Shown here one piece after another: positions 34,597 through 46,732 of a stretch of DNA of 64,000 nt. The position numbers and the translations under genes are program-made. Under the pieces are notes generated by a model. That model was not told the origin of the DNA, did not search any database, and saw nothing but the letters and a program-made list of their open reading frames with translations. This stretch comes from Canna indica. Taxonomy: Eukaryota > Streptophyta > Magnoliopsida > Zingiberales > Cannaceae. Position 1 is the first letter of the stretch, and every line of letters begins with the position of its first letter. The stretch lies in NCBI GenBank assembly GCA_034359265.1, contig CP136891.1:52406501-52470500 (forward strand). The letters run 5' to 3'.

Positions 34597-35206
34597 ATGT
34601 ACCATATTGCTAAAGGAGGTAATTTTAGTCTCAAATCGTGCCCTAAGGATAAAATTGAGCAGGAGGAAATGCAGAAGATTCCATATGCGTCTACTATAGG
34701 GAATCTGATGTATGCTCAAGAAAGTACGTGTTCGAATATTGCGTACACTAAAGGAATATTAGGCAGATATCTAAGTAATCCCGGAATGGATCATTAGAAA
34801 GCAGCCAAACGGGTTATATGGTATCTACAGAGAATAAAGTATTACATATAGAAAATCAGATCAACATGAGATCACTGGGTATTCTTGATTCTGATTTTGC
34901 TGGATGCCTAAATAGTTGAAGATCCACTTCTGGTTATGTTTTTCTGTTTGTCAAAAAAGATGTTTATTAGAGGAGTGCTAAGCAGACACTCAATGCAGCT
35001 TTAGATATCAAAGCAGAATTCATAACTTGTTTTAAGGTATCCAATCTTGGAATATGACTGTGAAATTTTGTCATTAGGCTGCCTATAGTAATAAAATTGA
35101 AAGACCAGTAAAGTTATTCTGTGACAATAAACTGACAGTGTTATATTCCAATAACAACAATAACTCTATGAAATTTAAGCAAATCAATATAAAGTTCTTT
35201 GCTAAA
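34597..35206 (+). pseudogene. Copia RNase H remnant, 5' of the CACTA insertion
   Basis: Reads IPYASTIGNLMYAQ...NIAYTKGILGRYLSNPG, then weaker RNase H text with stops, ending NSMKFKQINIKFFAK at the CACTA insertion. The same frame resumes at 39043 with ERIQSDHRAHRYNFHNGGSSY, the usual end of copia pol. RNase H would degrade RNA in hybrids; this copy is dead. Confidence 0.75.
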
Positions 35207-35215
35207 CACTACTAG

Positions 35216-35545
35216 GAAAATGGGCATCAGCAACGGCTGATGCCGTTGCTGAAGAGCATCAGCAACGGCCGAGCCGTTGCAATGGAGTCGTGGCAAAAAA
35301 TCGCGTTGCTGATAACTTAGCAACGGATCCGCAACGGCCGCTCGGGCCATTGCTAACAATATTATCAGCAACGGTTTTGCCACGGACCCGGAGCCGTTGC
35401 TGATAACATTAATAGCAACGACCGCTGAGTCTGTAGCAACGGCCGCTGAGTCTGTAGATCATCAGCAACGGCTTTCGATATACTTTTAGCAACGGCTTTC
35501 CCACGGACGGCCGTGGGAAAGCCGTTGCTGATGATGTGAACCTGG
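35216..35545. repeat. Left subterminal repeats of the 3.8 kb CACTA copy
   Basis: About a dozen copies of (C/T)AGCAACGGC or its complement GCCGTTGCT(G) in direct and inverted order. Such arrays at CACTA ends bind TnpA-type proteins in En/Spm. Confidence 0.8.
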
Positions 35546-35802
35546 TAACGAAAAAATTTAAAATTTCCATTGATACATTGATACATTATCTGATACATAA
35601 CTCACACACCCATACACTCATACACATATTCATTCACACATCACAAATACACCAAGATATACATCAAAACAATTATATTTATATTGATAATTATCCACGA
35701 TAGTATAAAAACTATTCAAATGCAAAATTGAAGTATCAATATCCAAACAAAATAAATTAAACAAGTCCAATATCTCAGTAACAAAGTCAATATAAAAAAA
35801 TC

Positions 35803-37325
35803 TCACGATGACGATGAAGGATGGCCTGGATCATATGGCGGGGTCTGGAGTGCTTGAGTGTACACCGGCGTGGACTGACTCGAGGACGATGGATTAGATG
35901 ATGCCGAAGAGATGCCTGCTTCGGGATGACCTGACATGTTGCGTAGCATAGCTTGTATATCCGCCATCATCTGACTCTGGCGCTCCATTATCTCAGTCTG
36001 ACGCGCGACCGTGTCCTCTAGAGTCCTTATTCTGCTACTATGATCATAACTGGATCTAGAGGTGGACGGCCGCTCACCAGCGACCGGAGGGGTCGGTGCC
36101 CCAAGTGGCCCTAGTACGGCTCGCGCATGACCACTATCTGCGAAGCCATATACGCGGCCATGGTCCCAGCCACCTGAGGCCTCGACCCACGTTGCTGCGT
36201 CAAAGTCCTCGGGGGTACCCCCGCGCTGCACCACCGTCTGGCTGTAGGTCTCCTACTCGAGTTTGATTTTTTGTTTAATATTTATCATAAAACTTAAATT
36301 ATAAATATATAATGAATAATTTAAACAAATATATAGTTACCATAATGTATGCATCGCGGTTGTCGATGTACTCCCCTGTCCCATGTGCTCGACGGTGAGT
36401 CCGCTCAAACACCGCCATCGGGGAGGGTCGCTGAACACTCCCGTCATCCGACACCATCGTCTACATTTACAAAACAAATACATTAATTAGTACACATAGT
36501 AACAAATAAAAGATATACTTACCATACGGTTCGTGTGCACTGCAAATGCAACAGAGCCGCCGGTGTGACGCGCTGCTCCCCCGACATGCGATTTCTAGCC
36601 GCATTCCGAGAAACCTCCTGCCATCGATCCATCGACCATATTCCCACGAGCTGGTCCCATATATCCGGAGTAATCCAATCGGGGCCGTATCCCCGAGTCT
36701 CCGTGATGTTAGTGGTCCCAGCTCGGACCATCGCCTGGGACCGAGCCTGCCCCAGTTGCCCGTTGTATCTTGCCTGGGAAATAGCCTCCCAAGCAGCGTT
36801 AATAAAGGGCCTTTGGTCCTCGGCCCATGTATAGCGAGCCTGCAAAATAATAATATCAGTACCAATATTAATCATCATGCATGTAAAAATAATAATAATA
36901 CGTGCCTCAAACTCGCGCCATAACATGTCGACGTGCTCGCTAGGCACGTGAGACCACGTAGGCCATGCCCCGTGCATGTATCATCGAATAGTAGAAGAAA
37001 TGCTCCTCGGCACTTCTTCTTGCTCGAACCTGCACAACAAAAATAAATTTCAATATTATATTATGATATAATGAATTTGTAATGATTCATAATTCATGAT
37101 ATATTACCGCTCCCCAATCACGCTAATCAATCTACGTGACTCTGTGGCTGGTGGAGGCTGCCACCTGTTCGGCCCGCGTGGCTGCCTGCGTCTGGATGTA
37201 CTAGCCTCGGCAGTATCATCGGCATGAGGATCAGCAATAGGACGATCAGCAGCATGAGTAAGTTTAGGAGTCTCACCGATCGGAGACTCCGAAGCTCTCC
37301 TGCGACGATAACCACGACCAGACAT
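35803..37325 (-). CDS. CACTA TnpA-like protein (plant transposase 24 type), intact copy
   Basis: Five likely exons on the minus strand. They start at 37325 (MSGRGYRRRRASESPIG), then a short exon near 37030-36917 (EVPRSISSTIRRYMHGAWPTWS), then 36843-36528 (ARYTWAEDQRPFINAAWEAIS...GWITPDIWDQLVGIWS). Next comes one near 36460-36342 (PSPMAVFERTHRAHGTGEYIDN), and the last ends at 35803 with a coiled-coil-like stretch (RTLEDTVARQTEIMERQSQMMADIQ). FERTH...DN is typical of the Ptta/En/Spm transposase family, which helps bind CACTA ends. GT-AG borders fit by eye. Unlike the other copy, the C-run near 36577 has five Cs and the frame stays open. Exon ends are approximate. Confidence 0.75.
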
Positions 37326-37401
37326 ATCTATCGAATAGACATATAATTAGATTATTGTATAAATAGTAGAGATATATTTAATAAAAATATACACTTTACA
37401 A

Positions 37402-37785
37402 TTATTCCTCATCATCTGAATAATAGTCTTCGAATTCTTCCTCTTCTTCATCTTCTTCATCTTCTTCATCTTCTTCATCTCCAGCTTCCTCAATTTCATG
37501 ATCGTCATCATCAGCATATTCAACTTCTAATTGAATTGACATTGTGTCTACATCCTCGAGTATTGGAATAATACGATCTATAGCAGGAGGATCATCTTCT
37601 TGATAGAAACCATGTGTCATATCAGGTATCAGCTCATTTTCTCCTACTATCGGATCAATTTTTCCTCTACCTTTTGTCTTACAGACTACACGCCAATCTG
37701 CTCTATCTTTATTTCGAGCCGGATACTTCGCATAATATACTTGTTTGGCTTGTGATGCCAATATAAAAGGCTCATTTGCTGCCAA
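37402..37785 (-). pseudogene. TNP2 transposase, C-terminal stub
   Basis: The last ~122 residues match the C-terminus of the TNP2 protein at 57116-60613, from AANEPFILASQA to the acidic tail ending DDEE. Everything upstream is deleted. The join near 37785 connects to sequence that in the other copy lies just upstream of the transposase start (TCTTTGGTTAATGTC). Confidence 0.92.
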
Positions 37786-37810
37786 TTCTTTGGTTAATGT
37801 CTTTAGGTGA

Positions 37811-38046
37811 GATTGTCCTATTCCATTTGGGATTTATGTTATTTATATTGCACTAAGTACTTATTTTAATCGTTAACTTCATTCTAAATTTTGGCAGAAT
37901 CTCCCTACAGTTCTCCGAATACACATATCATCTGGGCGCGTATCGGAGAACAAGAGAGATGTTGCCGAAATTTAGAATAATTAGTTAACAGTTAAAATAA
38001 AAATGTAAGTGCAGTACAAATAACTATATTCCCAAATTGTCCAATC
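37811..38046. repeat. Imperfect inverted repeat upstream of TNP2, 3.8 kb copy
   Basis: Two arms of about 110 bases, centred near 37930, hold TTCTAAATTTTGGCAG against its complement and CAGTTCTCCGAATAC against GTATCGGAGAAC. The same structure is in the 7.2 kb copy. Confidence 0.8.
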
Positions 38047-38220
38047 AGGGACAATTCAAGAATTGTACGTCGTATAAAAGATCATCTACTTCTTTTACAC
38101 GAACATACAATCCCCGAACGGATCTAAGGTTTTGCTAAGTCATATCCGACTCGTCGGTGCGTACGTGAAACAAATCAACTCGTCGGATGGATGATTATTT
38201 TCTAAATGTTTTGAGACAGT

Positions 38221-38343
38221 TTGAGTCCATATTGGACAATTTCGATACGAGTCCAAATTCGACGATTTCGGCAAGAGTCCGAAGTGGACGATTCCGGCGC
38301 GCGTCTGAAGTGGACGATTCCGGTGCGCGTCCGAAGTGGACAA
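38221..38343. repeat. 26-bp minisatellite, about 4-5 units
   Basis: Units like GTCCGAAGTGGACGATTCCG. The 7.2 kb copy has about ten units at the same place. Confidence 0.85.
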
Positions 38344-38778
38344 TTCCGAAATTAATCTAAACCCTAATAATTAATCTAACAAATTAAACAATTAATCTAA
38401 ATAATTAATTAAATAATTAATTAACAATTAAAAAACAATTAAAAAATACATATTAATCTACAAATTCTGGCGTCGGAGTCAGGTGGACTCCGACGCCGGC
38501 GTACAGTGGCCGAACACACTGTCCGGCCACTGTACAAGGTCCGACGGCGGCCATCGGCCGACCGCCGCCGGCCGAAACCCTATTTTTAGGGTTTCGATCG
38601 GATTTCCCGCCGGCCGCAACGGGAAGAGACGGCCGGCCGACAATGTATACCTGACAGTGTCGGCAGCAGCGGGAGGAGGAAGAGGCGTCGTCGGCGTTGG
38701 TAGCGGCGGCGAGAGGCGGGAGGAGGAGGCGGCGGCGGTAGCAGCGGGAGGAAGAAGGGTCGGGCGCGATCTGTGACC

Positions 38779-38786
38779 TATATAAA
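38779..38786 (-). promoter_or_regulatory. Candidate TATA box of the 3.8 kb CACTA copy
   Basis: TATATAAA on the plus strand (TTTATATA on the minus strand) lies between the right subterminal repeats and the GC-rich leader of the minus-strand genes. Its place is the same in the other copy. Orientation is inferred from the genes. Confidence 0.35.
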
Positions 38787-38789
38787 CTT

Positions 38790-39030
38790 ATCAGCAACGG
38801 CTCACTCGCCCGTTAGAAAGCCGTTGCTAATAAGTTATCATCAGCAACGGCTCACTTGTTCGTTAGAAAGCCGTTGCTGATAATTAACATCATCAGCAAT
38901 GGCTCACATGTCTGTTAGAAAGCCGTTGCAGATATAACATATCTGCAACGGCTCGAGCGGCCGTAAGAATGCCGTTGCAAATAGCAACGGCTTGAGCGGC
39001 CGTTGCTGATAGCTGTTGCTGAAGACCAAA
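38790..39030. repeat. Right subterminal repeats of the 3.8 kb CACTA copy
   Basis: Repeated pairs of (C)AGCAACGGCT and AAGCCGTTGCTGAT about 35-45 bases apart, running up to the right terminal repeat. Confidence 0.8.
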
Positions 39031-39042
39031 TTTCTAGTAGTG

Positions 39043-39556
39043 AAAGAAAGAATTCAGAGTGATCATAGAGCACATAGGTATAACTTCCACAATGGCGGAT
39101 CCTCTTACTAAAGTTTTTTCCACCAATGGTCTTTCATGAGCATGTTGCTCATTTGGGTGCTACATCATGTATGATATGATGGTTCAGTGGGAGTTTGTAA
39201 TTTGTTACTGTGCTTTATGACACTTTTCTGCATAATAAAGTTTTATTATTTTACACTCTGAATATTTTTGCTTGATCTCAATAAAGTAGGACCAGTTGGA
39301 AATAGGCATGTAAGGATCACATTGCATGTAATCTCCATGTTGTGCACCCATATATGATCTATGTCGTCGAGAGTATTAACATTGTGATCATTGATGGATT
39401 TAGTCACGATAAATGTGGCGAAAATCGCTTTGGTTCTTTGTTGGTATGATCGATGGACCAGATTGTTGGAGATGGTTGATAAAATAGTGATGATGAGCTC
39501 ATAAAGTTAGTATGCACATCTATACGGTGATTCATGTGTTGGCCCAAGTGGGAGAC
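39043..39556 (+). pseudogene. Copia pol end and 3' untranslated region
   Basis: Begins with the end of pol (ERIQSDHRAHRYNF, then FHQWSFMSMLLIWVLHHV from the usual PKVFHEHVAHMGV region in a shifted frame). It ends with the purine tract AAGTGGGAGAC (39546-39556) just before the 3' LTR. Confidence 0.75.
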
Positions 39557-39993
39557 TGTTAGATTAATTTTAATAATCTGATATGGACCAACACATATCA
39601 ATAGGCGTGCATCCATCACTGTTAAAATAAATGACCCAGATCTTAAGTGATCTAACTATACTTATTTATGGGCCCACGACATCTCAATATTATACAGATA
39701 CCATTTGGGGTAATTATTAATTTTATGATGGGCAAAATAGTAATTACCACTACCTCATGTTTTTGTTATAAATAGAGAGGTTATGATCCCTGGGACATGC
39801 ACTTGATTCCAGTTTTCTGAAGCCCCATTATTCAGAGACGACTCGTGGACGGTGCATAGATCTGGAAGGTTGCCCCCATCTTCTAATCTAAGCAATGGAT
39901 TCAAGTACGCTTCCGTATTTTATTATTCTTAATGATTTAGCATGTTTGATCTTGACTTTTAAGGTATAATTTTCTATTTAGAAAATTCTTTCA
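39557..39993 (+). repeat. 3' LTR (437 bp) of the copia element at 30004-39993
   Basis: Starts TGTTAGATTAATTTT and ends AAAATTCTTTCA. It is close to the 5' LTR apart from scattered substitutions and one short deletion. Confidence 0.92.
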
Positions 39994-40975
39994 GTTTTAA
40001 GTCTATAATTTTATAGTATGAAGCCCTAACTAATGAGAAGTTAAATCTTTCTAAATCTAAAATATTTATTTCCCATGCACATTTCCTCAACGACTAAACT
40101 TAGAATTTGTAGGAAACTTGGTATGAAGATGGGAAAAAAATCTCTTCATATACCTTGGTACATTGATAGCTCTTGGGAGACTCCCTCCCAAAACCAATGA
40201 TCATGTTATTACTCAAATTCATTTTAAATTAAGCAATTGGAAGACTACTCTTTTGTCTCAAGCTGGAAAAGTGGTCCTTATTAAATTAGTTCTCAATTCT
40301 ATCCTCAATTCTATCCCCGCCCATACAGCTTCAGTCACTTGGTTGAATCATGATTTGCGTGATAAAATTGAAACAAAATTAAGAAGATTCTTATGGAATA
40401 ATAACTGGGATAAGTTTGGTATGGCTCTTGTGAACTGGGATTAGGTATTATTGAGGCTTATCTTATAAATTAACCAAGACCCTCTTCGAGTCCAGCTAGT
40501 TAAAGCTAAATATCCTAGTGATGGTGGTGTTGGTATAATTTTTCAGAATTATAAAGGCTAGTGTTTTTATTCATCTTTTATGTATTTTCAATCTGTTTCT
40601 CCTTATACTCGGAATGTACTGCCATTTTGCATGCACTCTCTGTAGCTAAATCCACGAACATAGACTTTATCATTTTGCACTCGGATTGCAAGAATTCTGT
40701 GAATTTTCTCAACAATAATTCCTGGTTGCCTTGGTTGTTTCGATCGCTCATTAGTAATATTCATGTTCTGTTCAAAAAATTTGAACATGTAAAGTTGTGT
40801 TTTGTAAATAGGCATATAAATAAAGTTATCCATTAGGCAGCAATGTAGTTGAAAAGAGTGTTGTTTGGACAACTATTGGGCCCCCAGAAGCTTGAGTCTA
40901 TATTGTATAATGAGTGTTATTTTGTTGGCCTAGGTGCCTAATAATATATTTCCTTTTTTTTTTTGTAAAAAACAG
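39994..40975 (+). pseudogene. LINE ORF2, end of reverse transcriptase and RNase H
   Basis: Continues the LINE: NEKLNLSKSKIFISH, YLGTLIALGRLPPKTNDHVI, then KLSNWKTTLLSQAGKVVLIKLVLNSI and LRRFLWNNN, all standard L1 RT thumb text. 40600-40860 reads ECTAILHALSVAKSTNIDFIILHSDCKNSVNFL and later CFVNRHINKVIH, the RNase H domain found in plant L1 elements. Stops interrupt it. The 3' end near 40975 is T-rich rather than a clean poly(A). Confidence 0.85.
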
Positions 40976-41012
40976 ACTATAGGAGATCTTTTTCTAAAAT
41001 ATTTGTTAAGAG

Positions 41013-42651
41013 TGTTGGCCTAGGGTTTTCAACCTTGGTCTTAATCTCGATTTTAATTATAACAAATATGGAACTAAAGATTTCATGGAGAATTATTTTC
41101 AGTTTCATATCGGTTAGCGCACGACGTCCACGATCGGAAATATCAAAGAAATCAAAAAATCGGAAGGACGTTAGTCAATGCGCTCAAATTCGTCGAAAAG
41201 ATAGAGTCTAGATTTAGGGTGTCTAGATAAATTGTAAATCCTCATAATGATGCAAAGAAACCCAAAAACCAATCCTGAACCCCAAAACATGAAAAATCGG
41301 AAAATCAAAAAATGGCCCCGAAATTCACTAAGCCTAGGGAGCTCCTTGGACGGCTATATAATCTAGACATTTTCTTGGCACCAAAAATGCTGGTAATTAT
41401 TCCTTAAGTAAAAAACTAGATAACAAGATATTTTTAAGAATTTTTTTGAAAGCCTTTAGCCTACCCATATTTGACACGAAAGATTAGAAAATTTTTATTT
41501 TTCGAAAATTTGTACTAAACCCCAAAAGTTAGATTTTGATTCTTAAGGATTTTGATTTTTTAGATATTATTATTGAATTCAAATGAGGGTAATCCTTATA
41601 TAATATTTATGTTTTAAAGTTAAGAAATATTATATAGGTAGACTTAGAGAAAGCCGGAATCCAAAACGAACAAATGAGCATAAAAATACACAAGAAATCA
41701 GCCCTGCCCAGATTTGATCAACCGACTAGTCGACCGGCAGAAGGAATTTCAGTCGACCAACCGATACTCGGAATGGATAGAATGCCTTCGGTCGCTCGGC
41801 GGTTGCTTGGTCGTTTGACCGACGATCGACCGACAAGCGATCGGGCGTCGCCAACGAGTAGAAAAATGTCCGTTGACGAGCCTTGAGTGTTGGGGGGTTA
41901 TAAATACCCATCCCAAACTCATTCCAAGCCTAATGTTGATGCCTCTAAGCCTCAAAGACCTACTCCTTCCATGTCTACAAGAATTCTTGAGTCATCTTTA
42001 CAAAGAACCCTAGCTTCCATGATACAAGCTTGATATTGTCTTTGAACATCCAAGATTCATCTTCTCAATGCATCAAGAGGACCAGGGAGTTTCTTTTGGA
42101 GCTAAGCATTTGTTGTTTGATTTATTGCTCCATTAGTTATTTTATTTTGTAATTTATTTTCATTGTATATCATTTGTATAAACCTAGGTTGCTAGGTTTG
42201 ATTGAGTTGGTGGTTGCCTTGATGTTAAGGCTTAAATCCACCATTGTAAACTTATTTTAGTATGATTAGTTGAGTTGTCCCTTAGGTTGAGGTGGGAGAG
42301 TGCTCTCGGTAGGAAGGTGAGATACTTCCGGGTGTGGAAGTTCCTTCGGTTTGAGAGTGGAGACTTTCCGGTGTAAAGTCCTCTTTGTAAGGAAAACGAT
42401 ATAATCTAGTAAAACTAGTTTGAAAATTCTAAGCGAGGTGTTTAGGTAGTGGAGTAGGCATTGGGCCGAATGACTATAAATAATTGTATTAGCATTGATA
42501 TATTTTTTATGTTAATTACTTTATCATTAATCACTTCCGTATTTAGTCGCTAAATTATGAATTGCCTAAGTAGTTTAAGAAAATATGTAAAACCGAATTT
42601 AGACAATAAATTTAGTTAACATACTATTCACCCCGGGCCATTTCACCAACA
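41013..42651. mobile_element. Solo LTR, 1639 bp
   Basis: Starts TGTTGGCCTAGGG and ends TTTCACCAACA, flanked by AAGAG (41008-41012 and 42652-42656). It is closely related to 46733-48363 along its length, for example GTTGCTAGGTTTGATTGAGTTGG and the GGTTGAGGTGGGAGAGTG block. No internal genes, so it is a recombination product. The element family is probably copia or gypsy with TGTTGG...CCAACA ends; I cannot say which. Confidence 0.88.
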
Positions 42652-42656
42652 AAGAG

Positions 42657-43040
42657 TGTTTTTAAAAAATAAAATTATTTTATCCAAAATAATTACATTT
42701 CAAACCCCGCCTTCCGTAAGCAGTTAGTTTAGTGATAAACGATGAAAATATTACTTACATTTTTTTAACAAATGAAATATTAATTACTTAATTTAAATTT
42801 GTTACTATAAAATATATAATTTTTAGTAGTAAATGACTAATATAGAAACCTTATAAATTAAAAGACTCAAATTCAAAATATACTATTTTCAATAATCTTT
42901 GTTTTCTTAATTTTGATGTATTATTTTGAAGATATGTAGTCTTATTTTTAATAAATTATTGAAATATAAAATTTACAAATTAAAGGGCATAACTTCAAGT
43001 AATTTTTATTAATAAAGGAGTAAAATATATAATTAAGAAG
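42657..43040. other. AT-rich sequence, nothing recognised
   Basis: No open frame or repeat of note. It serves as the left flank of the next solo LTR. Confidence 0.4.
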
Positions 43041-43045
43041 ATATA

Positions 43046-45755
43046 TGTCGCGCCCCCGCCCCCGGGCCCGCCCCCGGCGGCCCCGACCCGAGACGCAACG
43101 GTGACTCGAACATCACGCAGTGGAAGGAAAAGCCACGAATCATCATATAAAATAAAACAATAATATTAAAACCAATAATTATAATCCATTAGTCTGATCA
43201 AATACAAGATTTAACAAAATACAAAATAGTTCTACATATTACAGTTCCAAAATAATAATATCAATAACAAGAGTTATAAGACGACAAAGCAAACCAAAAT
43301 ACAAAAGCAGTCGCCATCAGAGCTCTACATCTATGACTGCTACTAACTGTCTAAAAACTATCTACACCTCGATCTACAAATCGACTGCTCATTCCTGCAA
43401 ATCTGAAGGAAAAACAACGGAGATCAGCGGGTGCTGAGTAGGAGAATCACAATATGATCAACAAGCATAAAGTGTTAACTCAACAATGCATAACAACATA
43501 ACCTAAGATGCAGTCAAAGGCAATGAACACAACAAATATTCATCACCTACTCCTAAACAACATCAACTGAATCATTGAGTGTGTGGATCATTGGGTAAAA
43601 ACCTCACACTCTACCACCTGTAGAGTGGCATCAACTGTCCTCTCCAACGGTGATACGACTACCCCCACCAAGCAGGTAGCCCGACAGATGTCGCGTCCGA
43701 CATCCCCACACCCGAAGGTGTCTAAAGTGACTAGTCAATATCCATACCCTCTCCCATCCCTTGGGGGGGGGGGGTACCGCAATAAAATGGTCCTGGACCG
43801 AAGTCCTCTCCAAGGTCGTAGCCTCCAGATCGACAACAATCATGCAACTCGACTACAAGAGTGCAACAAGGTATATCACCATGGTCAACAATATAACAAC
43901 AACTCCAAGTGATAACAACATGCACAACAAGATAATAACATACCATCACCATGATCAACAAAACAACAACTCCAAGTGATTATGACATGATCAACAACAT
44001 AATAACATGCTCAACAAGTAAACAACACCAAATAGAACAACATGATATTATGCGCACGATGACTAATCCAATGCACTATAGGATTAGTATAAAATACTAT
44101 GATCAAGAATAAACACCAATAAACAATAATAAAATGCAACACATGCAATTTCTCTACATGGCATGTCCAATAATAATGTGCAACAGAAGTTCAATAATTT
44201 TTAGGAAGCAAAGCAAACAACGGAAGCAATGGTATTTCCAAAATTTATCTCCGACGATAAATCAACATCAGACAAGAAACAACAGACTTGCAAGCTCATC
44301 CCACCCGCAACACACTCTCCAAACTACAATTATATCACACTAATTAATCAACTAAATTCTCAAACTAATAATTTAATATTATTTAAACACCTCGACAATC
44401 TCAACAACTAACCAACTAAAAGAATATCCTAACAATGCCATCTCAGAAAACTGACCCCACCATCGCGTTCAGCACACGAAAATGATCAAGATTGCTATTC
44501 ATCTCAACTTCAACCGACAACTCAGGGTCCACCAACTAAATTAATTTCAAACACAACTATATCACTTACTTACTAAACAACATCAAAATACCGAAATATA
44601 TCAAAATCATATCAAACGATCTCCAATCTGAAATCCTACACCACCATCGAGTTCAACACGTGAAAATGATCAAGATTGCTATTCACCTCAACTTCAACCG
44701 ACAACTCAGGGCCCACCAACTAAATTAATTTCAAACACAACTATATCACTAACTTACTAAACAACATCAAAATACCGAAATATATCAAAATCATATCAAA
44801 CGATCTCCAATCTGAAACCGACACTACCATCACGTTTAGCACGCGAAAATCTACAATTTTGGTATTCACTTCAACTCGATCCGATGACTCTACGATCAAC
44901 TATAAAAATACCCTAATAGTCTACAAATTAATCTCATTTCATAAGATACATCTCTCTTCTCTAAACACCCTATTCATTAAATTAAACAAATCTTAAATAC
45001 CCCTCTCCCTCACTCGTCTCCCACTCAAGCTCCGTCCCGCCGCCACCCCTTGCTCCGCTCGAACACACGCCGGCCGGCCCTCCTGGCCACCGGCGATCAC
45101 CATGCCGACAACTCCACCCTTCTCCCCGACCTCTGCGTCTGGTCTGACACACCGCCGGCCGGCCCTTCTGCGCCCAATCTCGCTACCTCGTCTACCCGCC
45201 TCGAATCCACACCGAGCGGCTAGCCAAGCCGCCGGCGACCACCACGTCGGAATCTCCACCCTCTCATCGGCCTCCCGGTCCGATCCGACCCACTAGTGGT
45301 CGAGCGATGGCCGGGAAGGCCACCACCAAGCATGGCCAGCTGCTGGTGCTGGCCTGCGCGACACAGCCGCCCGCCGCCAGCCCAACACTACTCCTCAGTG
45401 CGAGCTCGTCCTTCGTTGTCGTCGTCGGGAAATAAATGCGAAAGTAAAGGAGAAAGGAAAGATCTCCTACCTCGATCCCGCGACTCCGGCGACGACGAGC
45501 TCCACCAGCGACATGCACAGACGAGCTCCACCGGCGACACGCGCCGACTCCTCCTCGATCTCCTCCCTCCGCACGCAGGCACCCTCTCTTCCTCCTCCTC
45601 TTCTCTCACAGCTTCCCTCTTTTAAAACTCCTCAACATCACCTCTCCCTCACTACCACCCGCCATGGCCACCACCCACTTCTATAGCCAACCCTCAACTC
45701 CATGTTAATTAGGTTGACTTTTAATATATATATATTCTAACCCGATCATAACAAT
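43046..45755. mobile_element. Solo LTR, 2710 bp, with GC-rich and repeat-rich interior
   Basis: Left end TGTCGCGCCCCCG, right end CGATCATAACA, flanked by ATATA (43041-43045 and 45756-45760). Read on the minus strand it starts TGTTATGATCG and ends GGGGCGCGACA, like many Ty3/gypsy chromovirus LTRs, so the element was probably inserted in minus orientation. Inside are ~184-bp tandem repeats (44430-44895) and a GC-rich segment (45000-45660). Open frames there (for example 45296-45625) have no recognised domain. Confidence 0.75.
44430..44895. repeat. 184-bp tandem repeats within the solo LTR
   Basis: GAAAATGATCAAGATTGCTA recurs 184 bases apart (about 44478 and 44662), with long near-identical stretches between. 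A third, diverged unit starts near 44815 and is the one that matches the Harbinger-type element at 15808-15905. Confidence 0.85.
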
Positions 45756-45760
45756 ATATG

Positions 45761-46620
45761 ACTTAAATACAAAATATAATAATTTCAATTATTTTTATTT
45801 ACTTGGTTTTATTTTATTATATGTAAAATATATTATTTTATTGATAACTAATTAAAACATAAAATTTTTAGATTAAATGACAGCAATAGTGTGTGATTGG
45901 AATATCGTGTATAAGATTTAAGAATAAATTTATATACTAGTATTCAATGAATTTATAATTAGGAATACCATGTATATTAATTGGAATACCGTGTATAAGT
46001 TTAGGAATGAATTTATAATAATAATAGTAGTAGTAGTAGTAGTAGAATAGAATAGAATAGAATAGAATAGAATAGAAATATCTCTACGCAAATTGCAATA
46101 AGTAGTAGTAGAATAGAATAGAATAGAATAGAAATATCTCTACCCAAATTGCAATAAGAGCAAAACTGCAAAATTTTAAGATTTTAGAATTTAAATTTTG
46201 GTATTGAATTATAAAAATGATTAATTTTTTTACTATCAATTGGATAATTCAAAACATAACAATAAGTCTGGAATTGACTATATACGATATAAAGTGTGAA
46301 TTATATATGATAGAAATATGAATTAGAATAGTATAATTTGCTAGAAATAGTAATTCAAGCTTACACATATATTTAATTATTATTTTTAACAAATATAATG
46401 TATTATTATTTTTTCAGAAAATGTAGTTTATTATGTTCATTTTTTATTATAATTTCTTTAAGTTGTTATGAAATATTTTGGACATCATGGAATATGCATA
46501 AGAAATGTTATTAAAAAAAATGAAGAAAAGGAAGATTGAACTGTATTCTCATTCTTTGGCTTCTAATGAAAATATATTATAACTAAAAAGAATTGAATAA
46601 TTACTTTTTTGGTCGATTAT
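45761..46620. other. AT-rich sequence with microsatellites
   Basis: No gene. The (TAG)n and (AATAG)n arrays at 46021-46140 are listed separately. A second short repeat of GGAATACCGTGTATAAG occurs near 45898 and 45980. Confidence 0.5.
46021..46152. repeat. Compound microsatellite, duplicated
   Basis: (TAG)n then (AATAG)n, then AAATATCTCTACGCAAATTGCAATAAG, and the whole cassette repeats once with fewer units (46101-46152). Confidence 0.92.
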
Positions 46621-46732
46621 ATATATATATATGTGCTTGAAGTCAGGCTGATGCGGGAATTTGCGTCTCGTGGTCCGACGCGATTTCGGCGGTGACCTGC
46701 AAAGATACTCCGACGCTCAAGTAAGAAGAAAT
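46621..46732. repeat. Older LTR-like sequence, left of the solo LTR
   Basis: CTGCAAAGATACTCCGACGCTCAAGTAAG is a phrase found in long plant LTRs. It is continued after the inserted solo LTR by ACCCCAGATGGTGGG. No ends can be set. Confidence 0.4.

Larger units (their letters stand above)
35207..39042 (-). mobile_element. CACTA transposon, 3.8 kb internal-deletion copy
   Basis: The ends are CACTACTAGGAAAAT and, on the other strand, CACTACTAGAAATTT, flanked by AAA (35204-35206 and 39043-39045). The insertion cuts copia RNase H cleanly. Both ends carry many subterminal AGCAACGGC words in both orientations, probable transposase binding sites. The genes read on the minus strand. Compared with the 7.2 kb copy it lacks about 3.1 kb of the TNP2 transposase but keeps the TnpA-like gene, the long inverted repeat and a shortened 26-bp minisatellite. 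Confidence 0.95.
30004..39993 (+). mobile_element. Copia LTR retrotransposon inside the LINE, itself carrying a CACTA element
   Basis: The LTRs are 30004-30455 and 39557-39993, with a perfect initiator-Met primer site after the first and a purine tract before the second. It is flanked by GTTTT (29999-30003 and 39994-39998). Removing it rejoins the LINE RT. About 6.1 kb remains once the CACTA insertion (35207-39042) is removed. Gag, a protease trace, integrase scraps and part of RNase H remain; most of integrase and RT is deleted, so it is non-autonomous and decayed. Confidence 0.92.

Noticed and set aside
45000..45660. GC-rich open frames as host gene exons
   Set aside because: They lie inside the solo LTR bounded by ATATA duplications and show no recognisable domain.
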